Position numbers and translations under genes: made by a program
The notes under the pieces: generated by a model
Told to the model about the DNA's origin: nothing
Database searches by the model: none
The model's input: only the letters and a program-made list of their open reading frames with translations
Part shown: piece after piece, positions 57,170 to 64,000 of the stretch
How the letters are laid out: the number at the start of each line of letters is the position of its first letter
Position numbering within the stretch: the first letter of the stretch is position 1
Source: Afipia sp. P52-10
GTDB taxonomy: Bacteria; Pseudomonadota; Alphaproteobacteria; Rhizobiales; Xanthobacteraceae
DNA length: 64,000 nucleotides
Assembly: GCF_000516555.1 (NCBI RefSeq)
Contig: NZ_AZSJ01000007.1
Coordinates: 879 to 64,878 of the forward strand
Direction of reading: 5' to 3'

Positions 57170-58723
57170 TCACAGCGTCTTGCCGATTTTGGGCGATGAG
57201 CTCGGCCGGCTGCCATGCGTAGCCAGCCAGTTTTCAAGAGACTTTCTTTCGAGTGCCGAAAGCCGCAAGCCCAGCTTCGAGCGGCGCCATAGGATGTCGT
57301 CAGGTGTCACAGCCCATTCGGTCGCGATCAGGAAGCGGATTTCGGCTTCCGTCAACGTGGCGCCAAAATGCTGACCGAGATCGGTGAAGGTCTTGGCCTG
57401 ATCGAGAAGGGCCCCAGCGCGGGTGCCATAGGCTGTCGCAAGCCGCGAGGCGTGTGATGGGGTGAGAAACGGCCAGTTCGCCCGCAGATCGTTGATCACG
57501 GCCGGCAGCACCGCTGTATCGAAGTCGCCGCCAGGCAGCGGCTGTTCGGCGGTCCAGCCCGGGTGGCGGCCGGTCGATTGAGGAAGATAGGGGGCCAGGC
57601 GCTCCAGGGCTTCCTCGGCAAGCCGACGGTAAGTCGTGATCTTGCCACCGAAGATGGAGAGCATCGGCAGGCCGCCATCGACATCAAGTTCGAACACGTA
57701 GTCGCGTGTGGCAGCCTTGGCTTCGCTCGCGCCGTCGTCGTAGAGCGGCCTGACGCCAGCATAACTCCAGACGATCTGTTTCGGTGTGATGGGCTTGGCG
57801 AGATAATCGCTTGCCGATGCGCAGAGATAGGAAATCTCGTCCTGGGTAATGCTGACGGCCGCCGGGTCGCCATCGTAGTCGCGGTCGGTCGTTCCGATCA
57901 GCGTGAAGTCCTGCTGGTACGGTATGACGAAAATGATGCGGCCGTCCGCATTTTGGAACATGTAGGCGCGGTCATGGTCATAAAGTTTTGGCACGACGAT
58001 ATGCGATCCTTGAACCAGCCGGACCCTTGCCTTCGCTCCGCCGATCGAACTCAGCGAAAGAACGTCATTGACCCACGGCCCCGCAGCGTTGACGATGGTA
58101 CGGGCCCGAATGCTTCTCGGGTTCGGGGTGACGTGATCTTCGACCGTGATGTCCCAAGCGCCGTTGCCGCGATTGATCCTGACCGCGCGTGCGCGCGTCA
58201 GAATTTGTGCGCCGTGATCGGCCGCATCCCGTGCATTCAGGATAACGAGGCGAGCGTCATCGACGGTGCAGTCTGAGTATTCAAAACCTCGCTTGAAGCC
58301 AGCGGCGAGCGGCTTTCCGAGGGGGTCTTTCGCCAGATCGATCGTGCGGGTTGGCGGCAGGCGTTTTCGCCCGCCAAGATGATCGTAGAGGAACAGGCCC
58401 AATCGAAGCAGCCAAGCGGGTCTAAGGCCGGCGTGGTGGGGCAGGACGAGGCGCAGGGGATGAATGATGTGAGGTGCGATACGCCAAAGCACCTCGCGCT
58501 CCATCAGCGCTTCGCGGACCAGCCGAAACTCGTAATATTCGAGATAGCGCAATCCGCCGTGGATCAATTTCGTGGACCAGGAGGACGTCCCGCTGGCGAG
58601 GTCGTCCATCTCGCAGAGCACGACCTTCAGGCCTCGTCCCGCGGCATCGCGGGCAATTCCGCAGCCGTTGATGCCGCCCCCGATGATTGCGATGTCGTAG
58701 ACCTGATCCGAGATCTGATCCAA
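57170..58723 (-). CDS. glpD: Glycerol-3-phosphate dehydrogenase GlpD
   Basis: 517 residues from TTG 58723, supported by CCGGAG six bases upstream. FAD-binding GGGINGCGIARDAAGRG at 15-31, then GTSSWSTKLIHGGLRYLE near 45-62, a signature of GlpD. The C-terminal domain is ~120 residues, as in the aerobic E. coli enzyme. It oxidises sn-glycerol-3-phosphate to dihydroxyacetone phosphate at the inner membrane and feeds electrons to quinone. No glpK, glpF or glpR is visible in the window. Confidence 0.92.
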   Translation of the reverse strand: MDQISDQVYDIAIIGGGINGCGIARDAAGRGLKVVLCEMDDLASGTSSWSTKLIHGGLRYLEYYEFRLVREALMEREVLWRIAPHIIHPLRLVLPHHAGLRPAWLLRLGLFLYDHLGGRKRLPPTRTIDLAKDPLGKPLAAGFKRGFEYSDCTVDDARLVILNARDAADHGAQILTRARAVRINRGNGAWDITVEDHVTPNPRSIRARTIVNAAGPWVNDVLSLSSIGGAKARVRLVQGSHIVVPKLYDHDRAYMFQNADGRIIFVIPYQQDFTLIGTTDRDYDGDPAAVSITQDEISYLCASASDYLAKPITPKQIVWSYAGVRPLYDDGASEAKAATRDYVFELDVDGGLPMLSIFGGKITTYRRLAEEALERLAPYLPQSTGRHPGWTAEQPLPGGDFDTAVLPAVINDLRANWPFLTPSHASRLATAYGTRAGALLDQAKTFTDLGQHFGATLTEAEIRFLIATEWAVTPDDILWRRSKLGLRLSALERKSLENWLATHGSRPSSSPKIGKTL

Positions 58724-58917
58724 GGAAAACTCCGGCGGGAAGGCACCGTCCTGACGCCCATAATCTGGGTGGAGTTATTCTGCAAAGAGGCCGAATTGCA
58801 AGTAGGTCAAAGAGGTGATCAGGACGGTTCACGCAGCGTATTTCGGACGGCCTCCCGTGGCGATGACGAACGGCTGACTGCCCTTTGATGCGACGGCATA
58901 CCGATGGTGCAGAGCGC

Positions 58918-59484
58918 CTACGGGTAGCCGCGGATGGTCATCCGGTCTGCGCGGACCTCCCAGCTTTCCAGTCGATCCAGGAAACTCATACCAAGCAGGT
59001 TGACCTTGGCTTGGCCGCGGGGAACCACCAGCGCGGGGACCGAACGCTCGACGACGATGCCGACGGCCAGGCGGTCGAGGGTGAGGCGGGCCGCGCGCGT
59101 GCGCCCCGACGCCGTGTCGAGATCGACGTTGAATTCCAGCAATTCAAGCGGCAGGCCCATCGCTTTGGCTGTCTCGTAGGTGAGGACGACGGATGTCGCG
59201 CCCGTATCGATGATCATCGGCGCGTGAAGGTTGTTGATCTTTGCCGTCACGGCGAACTCACCGCCATTCTTGCGCGGAATATCCACCGACCGAAGGTTGG
59301 CGGCCAAGCGTGGACTGCTCGCGGTGTGCGATGGGGCGTTGGCGACATGGGAACGGAGCGCGGCCGTCACGTCGGTCGCCGTCGCAGCCATCGTCTTCTG
59401 TGCGTACGCGATCCGCTCCGCATCGCCATAGATGAAGACGCCGGCGCAGATCAGTAAGCAAACGAGGGTGATCAGCAGCTTCAC
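58918..59484 (-). CDS. Retropepsin-like membrane aspartic protease (TIGR02281-type)
   Basis: 188 residues from GTG 59484. One N-terminal membrane helix (about 3-20), then a periplasmic domain with the single catalytic motif IIDTGATSVV (D93) and the family-specific LLGMSFLDRL near 162-171. The size and motifs fit the TIGR02281/clan AA family. Such proteins function as dimers with one Asp each. Substrates unknown. It begins 7 bp after the DUF1289 gene and likely shares its transcript. Confidence 0.82.
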   Translation of the reverse strand: MKLLITLVCLLICAGVFIYGDAERIAYAQKTMAATATDVTAALRSHVANAPSHTASSPRLAANLRSVDIPRKNGGEFAVTAKINNLHAPMIIDTGATSVVLTYETAKAMGLPLELLEFNVDLDTASGRTRAARLTLDRLAVGIVVERSVPALVVPRGQAKVNLLGMSFLDRLESWEVRADRMTIRGYP

Positions 59485-59491
59485 GGCAAAC

Positions 59492-59701
59492 CTACCGTGT
59501 GCTGGTATCCTCGACCGGCGTCAGGCCGGCGTCGAGCATGCGTTGTCTGAGTCCCGCCATGATGGACAGCCGCTCGCTGCTGTCCATGCGGCCCCACCTG
59601 GCGATTTCCGGCAGAGTCCGCCCGCAACCAAGGCACATGTTGGTTTTCGGGTCCATCATGCAGATGGCCACGCAGGGAGTTTCTCTCTTCTTGTCGGTCA
59701 T
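59492..59701 (-). CDS. DUF1289 small cysteine protein
   Basis: 69 residues. Four cysteines in TPCVAICMMDPKTNMCLGCG (8-27) form the conserved C-x3-C-x8-C-x2-C set of DUF1289, thought to bind a metal or an iron-sulfur cluster, and the rest (TLPEIARWGRM) is also typical. The role is unknown. Between a sensor kinase and the aspartic protease gene on the same strand. Confidence 0.85.
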   Translation of the reverse strand: MTDKKRETPCVAICMMDPKTNMCLGCGRTLPEIARWGRMDSSERLSIMAGLRQRMLDAGLTPVEDTSTR

Positions 59702-59739
59702 TCTGCATCAGATGCACATTCTCCGACGCCCGGCAAGCG

Positions 59740-61344
59740 TTACTCTTTGAGGCCCGTGCCAGCGTTCATGATCGGTGTATGGCGTGCCCGATGCCGCTCA
59801 TGGGTGATGTCCCCATGCCAGTCCGGCTGCAGCGGCGGCGTATCGTGCATCGGCGCGAGCGCGGACATCACGCGCTCGGGCGGGAAGGTCACGGTAACTT
59901 CCGTGCCGATCCGCAGTTTTGATTTCAACGTGAACGTACCGCCGTGCATGTCGATCAGGTTCTTCGCGATCGGTAGGCCGAGGCCCGCACCTTGTTCGGC
60001 GGATTTGATCGAGTTCGATCCCTGGCCGAAGGATGCGAGAACGACCGGGATCTCCTCCTCGGCAATGCCCGTGCCGCTGTCCTTGCAGGTCAGGTACTGT
60101 CCGCCGGATGCAGTCCAGCCGACCTTCAGCCATATGTCGCCGCCTTGCGGCGTGAACTTGATCGCGTTGGACAGCAGGTTCAGCACCACCTGCCGCAGTG
60201 CGCGTTCGTCGGCCCACAGACGCGGCATGTTGTTCTCGAACACTTCGTGGATCGTCAGGCCCCGGCTTGAAGCGCGCAGCTTCAGCAGGTGATGGCAGTC
60301 GGCGACGACGTGGACCAGCGAGACCGGTTCTTCGTTGAGTTCGTAGCGTCCGGCTTCAATCCGTGACAGGTCGAGAATCTCGTTGATGAGATTGAGGAGG
60401 TGAACGCCGGAATTATGAATGTCGGCCGAGTAGTCCTTGTAGACCGCCACGGCGTGCGGTCCGAATATCTCGCTCTTCATCACCTCGGAGAAGCCGAGGA
60501 TGGCATTGAGCGGTGTGCGCAATTCGTGGCTCATCTGAGCCAGGAAGCGGGACTTCGCGACGTTGGCAGATTCAGCGCGGAAGCGTGCTTCGTCGGAAAT
60601 CGCTTTGGCCTGTTCGAGTTCGCCGATCAGAGCATCTTTCTCCGCGCGCGCCTCGAGCGCGGCGAGTGTCGTCGAATGCAGGCGATGTGCCAGCAGCGCA
60701 AAGTAGCCTTCAGCCGCGATCGCGAGGGCAGCCAGGACGTAATCTTCAAACGATCCGCGCACCGCGAAGTTCAAAGCGATCGCGGAGGTGACCGGCACGG
60801 TCGCTGCGAACGCGGCCATCGGCAGGCTCGCCGCAATCATGCTGGAGACCGCGACCACCAGCAGCATTAACGAAACCAGGAGGGTGTTCGAGACCGTGTC
60901 GAACCCCGACGGGTGGATCAGAATGAAGGTCCAGGACAGACCGTAGAGCAGGTCGAGCAGGACGAACCGGGTGCGCCACCGGCGGGTTCCCGCGGGCGAG
61001 GCAGGCTCATTGAGGAAGCGGCGGCAATTCGCCACCGTCACGGCATGCACGGCAAGGATCACGCAGGTCCAGATCGCAGCGCCCAGGATCTTAATCCAAA
61101 GGCTCGACAGCAGGCCTGCCACCACCACCAGCAGAATGAGCACGAGCGAAGCCGACAGCCGTGTCTGGGCGTACTGGCGCAGCAGTTCGTGGTCGAAGGC
61201 GGGGCGGGTTCCGCTGGTCGAGGTCAGGCGGTCGCGCGCTTCGCGCACGCGCTGGCTCGCGGCGCGGCGGCCGCGCGGCTGGGCTGGTGCGGGCTGTTCG
61301 AGCGGAACAGCAACGACCTCAGGCCTTTCCCCAGATTCACTCAT
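59740..61344 (-). CDS. Multi-helix membrane sensor histidine kinase
   Basis: 534 residues. A soluble N-terminal region (1-62) precedes six or so membrane helices (about 63-220), then a coiled-coil linker and the kinase core with H-box MSHELRTPLNAILGFSEVM near 275, HisKA/HATPase motifs ALRQVVLNLLSNAIKFTPQGG and GAGLGLPIAKNLIDMHGG. No PAS or receiver domain. The core is of the PleC/PdhS-type found in alphaproteobacterial cell-cycle circuits; the multi-helix input is unlike PleC. No cognate regulator nearby. Start lies 40 bp after the possible CtrA-like boxes noted upstream. Confidence 0.85.
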   Translation of the reverse strand: MSESGERPEVVAVPLEQPAPAQPRGRRAASQRVREARDRLTSTSGTRPAFDHELLRQYAQTRLSASLVLILLVVVAGLLSSLWIKILGAAIWTCVILAVHAVTVANCRRFLNEPASPAGTRRWRTRFVLLDLLYGLSWTFILIHPSGFDTVSNTLLVSLMLLVVAVSSMIAASLPMAAFAATVPVTSAIALNFAVRGSFEDYVLAALAIAAEGYFALLAHRLHSTTLAALEARAEKDALIGELEQAKAISDEARFRAESANVAKSRFLAQMSHELRTPLNAILGFSEVMKSEIFGPHAVAVYKDYSADIHNSGVHLLNLINEILDLSRIEAGRYELNEEPVSLVHVVADCHHLLKLRASSRGLTIHEVFENNMPRLWADERALRQVVLNLLSNAIKFTPQGGDIWLKVGWTASGGQYLTCKDSGTGIAEEEIPVVLASFGQGSNSIKSAEQGAGLGLPIAKNLIDMHGGTFTLKSKLRIGTEVTVTFPPERVMSALAPMHDTPPLQPDWHGDITHERHRARHTPIMNAGTGLKE

Positions 61345-61841
61345 TAACCGTCACGCACCCAGACGCCACTAACGCTCGATCTTTATCTCTTGCTGGAAAG
61401 GGTTAAAGGCTGCCTTAAAGAGCCGGAAAATTCGGCTAATAAATCGCTAATTTCCCGCATTGCGGGTATTATTGTAATGTTCGCGTATTCGGCGGGTCAC
61501 CTCCTCGGTCGGGGCGGCTGCTTGAGTGTCTGGCTGGCCGCCGCTAGGGAGGAGATGGGGATCACCGCATTCGACGCCGGGTCCGATTTTCCCGGACGCC
61601 CCACGCCAGCGCTATGCGCGGCTCCGATGCGTCATCCTGACAATCCGGCAAGGAAGGGGTGGGTCGGCAGTCCGCGCCGCCCAGAGCAGCGGAGGAGGCG
61701 TCCAGTGGCCTCCAGTGGGTAGGGAACGGTCCATGGGGCCGCTCTGGCGGCTCGGAAGTTTCGGCCGTTGCTGAGCACCCGGAGGCCCGATCGACGAAGG
61801 CTGGTTTCGTGGAGCGGCCTTCGTTGATGGTGAAACAGCCG
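61345..61841. promoter_or_regulatory. Upstream region of the sensor kinase with dyads
   Basis: 497 bp without a credible gene. It contains TTAA-N8-TTAA (61403-61418), AGCCG / CGGCT around a 7-base loop (61421-61437) and CCCGC-ATT-GCGGG (61454-61466) followed by an AT-rich run. The TTAA pair resembles a CtrA site but its spacing is one base longer than the standard N7. Confidence 0.35.
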
Positions 61842-62711
61842 TCAGCGCTGCAGCCGGGCGATCAGGCTCGACGTATCCCATCGGCTGCCGCCCATCCTTT
61901 GTACCTCCGAATAGAAGTTATCCACCAAAGCGGTGACGGGCAGGCTCGCGCCATTGCGGCGCGCTTCCGCAAGGCAGATGGACAAGTCTTTGCGCATCCA
62001 TTCCACCGCAAATCCGAAGTCGAACTTGCCTTCATCCATGGTCTTGTAGCGGTTCTCCATTTGCCACGATTGTGCGGCTCCCTTGGAGATCGTGTCGATC
62101 ACTGCATTGACGTCGAGGCCGGCCTTCTTGGCGAAATGGATGCCCTCAGACAGAGCCTCCACGAGACCTGCGATGCAAATCTGATTGACCATCTTGGTCA
62201 GTTGGCCCGAACCGGCCGGGCCAAGCCGCCGGCACATCCGCGCGTAGGCAGCAATAACCGGCTCGGCCGTCGCATAGGCCTTCTCGTCTCCCCCGCACAT
62301 AACCGTCAGCACGCCATTCTCGGCGCCCGCCTGGCCGCCCGAAACGGGCGCATCGACAAACCCCAATCCGCGCTTTTTTGCGTCTGCGTCGAGTTCACGG
62401 GCGATGTCGGCGGATGCGGTCGTGTGATCGACCAAAATCGCCCCCGCTTTCATTCCAGCGAATGCGCCATTTTCCCCGAGAATAACCGAGCGGAGATCGT
62501 CGTCGTTGCCGACGCAAGCCATCACCAAATCCTGCCCCTCGGCCGCTGCCTTTGGCGTGGGGGCGGCCCGGCCACCGAACTTCGCGGCCCAGGCCTCGGC
62601 CTTCGCCGGCGTGCGGTTATAGACCGTAACCTCGTGCTTGCCCTTAGTGACCAGATGCCCGGCCATGGGAAATCCCATGACGCCGAGGCCGATGAACGCT
62701 ACTTTAGCCAT
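61842..62711 (-). CDS. 3-hydroxyisobutyrate dehydrogenase-like NAD(P)-dependent reductase
   Basis: 289 residues from ATG 62711; a longer open frame to 62882 is not supported. NAD(P) site FIGLGVMGFPMAGHL near 6-20, substrate motif DAPVSGGQAGAENG near 118-131, and the catalytic Lys near 170 in GSGQLTKMVNQICIAG. It belongs to the beta-hydroxyacid dehydrogenase family, acting on 3-hydroxyisobutyrate, tartronate semialdehyde or similar. Which of these cannot be decided. Divergent from the VOC gene. Confidence 0.87.
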   Translation of the reverse strand: MAKVAFIGLGVMGFPMAGHLVTKGKHEVTVYNRTPAKAEAWAAKFGGRAAPTPKAAAEGQDLVMACVGNDDDLRSVILGENGAFAGMKAGAILVDHTTASADIARELDADAKKRGLGFVDAPVSGGQAGAENGVLTVMCGGDEKAYATAEPVIAAYARMCRRLGPAGSGQLTKMVNQICIAGLVEALSEGIHFAKKAGLDVNAVIDTISKGAAQSWQMENRYKTMDEGKFDFGFAVEWMRKDLSICLAEARRNGASLPVTALVDNFYSEVQRMGGSRWDTSSLIARLQR

Positions 62712-62942
62712 GTGTAAGCCCTTGCCTGAAATGCCACGCCTAAGTGTCGGTGCCACGCCGGACCACTTCGCCAGTGGTTTGATTCCGACATTTGCATCCC
62801 ACTGAGGCAACGACGTCTGCAAATGTTGGAAACAACGGAGCAACAAACCGGCATCGTTGCGCGTTTTGCACGAGAACAGCATAAAGAATGCTGTGTGAAG
62901 GGCAACGGCAGATCGTTTTTTGCGGGAAATAGGGAGCGGCGG

Positions 62943-63329
62943 ATGGGTGTCGGTTTACTCGATCATGTCAACATCCGAACCTGTATGCTCCAGGATACGG
63001 TGCGATTTTATGAGGACGTCCTGGGTTTGAAGCAGGGGCCCCGGCCGGAATTCCCATTCCCTGGCGCATGGCTTTACAGCGATGGTAAGGCTGTGGTTCA
63101 CCTGGTGGACATTTCACCGACCGGCGAGCAGCAAAAGCCTGACTCCGGCGTGGTTCATCATGTGGCATTCACCAGCACAGGCTTTGCGGGCATGAAGCGG
63201 CATCTTCAGGCAATTGGCGTCGCGTTCGACGCGCGTGAAGTGCCCGGCGGAGAGCTATGGCAGATATTTGTCCGCGATCCGAACGGTGTGATGATCGAGC
63301 TCAATTACGAAACGGCAAACGAGCGATGA
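62943..63329 (+). CDS. VOC-family (glyoxalase/dioxygenase fold) protein
   Basis: 128 residues from ATG 62943 (GAGCGGCGG before it). One glyoxalase fold: LLDHVNIRT supplies the first metal His, VVHHVAFTS the next, and VRDPNGVMIELNY the Glu at the C-terminus. Metal ligands of a metallo-VOC enzyme are all present. The reaction is unknown; dioxygenase, epimerase or resistance roles are possible. Its gene precedes the mrp gene by 93 bp. Confidence 0.85.
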   Translation: MGVGLLDHVNIRTCMLQDTVRFYEDVLGLKQGPRPEFPFPGAWLYSDGKAVVHLVDISPTGEQQKPDSGVVHHVAFTSTGFAGMKRHLQAIGVAFDAREVPGGELWQIFVRDPNGVMIELNYETANER

Positions 63330-63422
63330 TGCGTCGATCCGTATCCATTGTTGGTTCGCTGTTCTATCAATGAAGCAGCCGCATGGTCGGGGATCATTGC
63401 CTGCTGCTGCGGGAGGTTTGTG

Positions 63423-64000
63423 GTGAGTGTGACCGTTGAGGCTGTTCGCGATGCTCTGGCAAAGGTGAGGTCGCCGAAGGGCGCGCCGTTGCCGGATGCC
63501 GGCGTCCTGTCGGAAATCGTCGTCAATGATGGCAAGGTATTCTTGTCCATCAACGTCGAGGCCGCAGATGCCAAAGCGTGGGAGAGCGTTCGTGAACAGG
63601 CCGATGCAGCGGTCAAGGCGATTCCCGGAGTCTCTTCGGCGATGATCGCATTGACGGCCGAGCGCAAGGGCGGGGTGGAGCCTGCCCCGTCGCCGCGGCG
63701 GCAAGGTGTTCCGAGCGCGGCGTCGCATCGGCCGGCTCAAGCGCCGCATGGCTCGCCGATGGCGAAGCAGGCGCCGATCCCCGGCATCGCTGCGATCATC
63801 GCGGTGGCTTCAGGCAAGGGTGGCGTCGGCAAGTCCACCACGGCTCTCAACCTTGCGCTGGGCTTGCGCGATCTTGGCCTGCGCGTCGGTGTTCTCGATG
63901 CGGATATCTACGGCCCGTCGATGCCGAAGCTGACGGGTATTCGCGAGAAACCGGAGCTGACTGACGCCAAGAGGATGATTCCAATTTCTCGTTTCGGCTT
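63423..64000 (+). CDS. mrp: Mrp/ApbC iron-sulfur carrier ATPase, 5' part
   Basis: The first 192 codons are present; the gene runs off the window end. GTG 63423 is supported by GGGAGG (63411-63416) six bases upstream. An N-terminal MIP18-like domain (about 1-80) precedes the P-loop ATPase with deviant Walker A SGKGGVGKST (130-139) and DADIYGPSMPKL. Mrp proteins bind and transfer Fe-S clusters as dimers. The conserved CXXC motif near the C-terminus lies outside the window. A Pro/Gln-rich linker (about 86-120) separates the two domains. Confidence 0.88.
   Translation, partial: MSVTVEAVRDALAKVRSPKGAPLPDAGVLSEIVVNDGKVFLSINVEAADAKAWESVREQADAAVKAIPGVSSAMIALTAERKGGVEPAPSPRRQGVPSAASHRPAQAPHGSPMAKQAPIPGIAAIIAVASGKGGVGKSTTALNLALGLRDLGLRVGVLDADIYGPSMPKLTGIREKPELTDAKRMIPISRFG

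Noticed and set aside
57945-57970. TGGCACG-type sigma-54 look-alike
   Set aside because: It lies inside the glpD coding region, and the -12 element does not match TTGC.
61526-61774. Overlapping open frames upstream of the kinase gene
   Set aside because: Low-complexity Arg/Gly/Pro translations in several frames, with no conserved motif or ribosome site.

Overview
The window is high-GC alphaproteobacterial chromosome of the Bradyrhizobium/Afipia/Rhodopseudomonas type. This is inferred from the gene order feuPQ - ccmI/E/F/H - degP - two-component pair - glnE, from two livHMGF-type ABC clusters beside CoA ligases, and from many GTG/TTG starts. No rRNA, tRNA, CRISPR array, integrase or insertion sequence was seen.

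1-5324 is the right-hand end of a prophage or phage remnant. It holds structural and tail genes, one of them built of 22-residue tandem repeats, a tail-fibre-like gene, a gene broken by two frameshifts, and a lysis pair (transglycosylase with a C-terminal membrane helix, then a GTA-type 3TM holin). Phage homology stops about 85 bp before the response regulator gene feuP.

5410-24769 is core chromosome: the FeuP/FeuQ two-component system, a glycine-zipper lipoprotein, an unknown conserved gene, the cytochrome c maturation genes ccmI-ccmE-ccmF-ccmH, a DegP protease, a second regulator/kinase pair, glnE, then (minus strand) a PAS-domain hybrid-free sensor kinase and a CDF cation transporter. The degP-regulator gap holds four successive hairpins ending in a terminator, a candidate small RNA.

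24939-30075 is a catabolic group: a quinone-oxidoreductase-like dehydrogenase, a short-chain dehydrogenase-like protein without the usual catalytic Ser and Lys, a nitronate monooxygenase, a class III CoA-transferase and a HAD phosphatase. 30523-36152 is a complete dipeptide/oligopeptide ABC operon (two permeases, binding protein, two ATPases).

36273-39798 is a Liv-type ABC transporter with permease LivM fused to ATPase LivG and no binding protein nearby. It is followed by a DUF6489 protein, an epoxide-hydrolase-like enzyme, an alpha/beta hydrolase, a DUF445 membrane protein, an acyl-CoA ligase, a ketopantoate-reductase-like gene and an alpha/beta hydrolase without its nucleophile serine. 47583-57105 is a second Liv-type cluster (H, M, G, F), a long acyl-CoA synthetase and three tandem paralogous binding proteins. 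The pattern suggests uptake of a carboxylic acid followed by CoA activation.

57170-64000 holds glpD, a retropepsin-like membrane protease, a DUF1289 protein and a sensor kinase (all minus), then a 3-hydroxyisobutyrate dehydrogenase-like gene, a VOC/glyoxalase protein and the start of an Mrp/ApbC iron-sulfur carrier gene cut by the window end.
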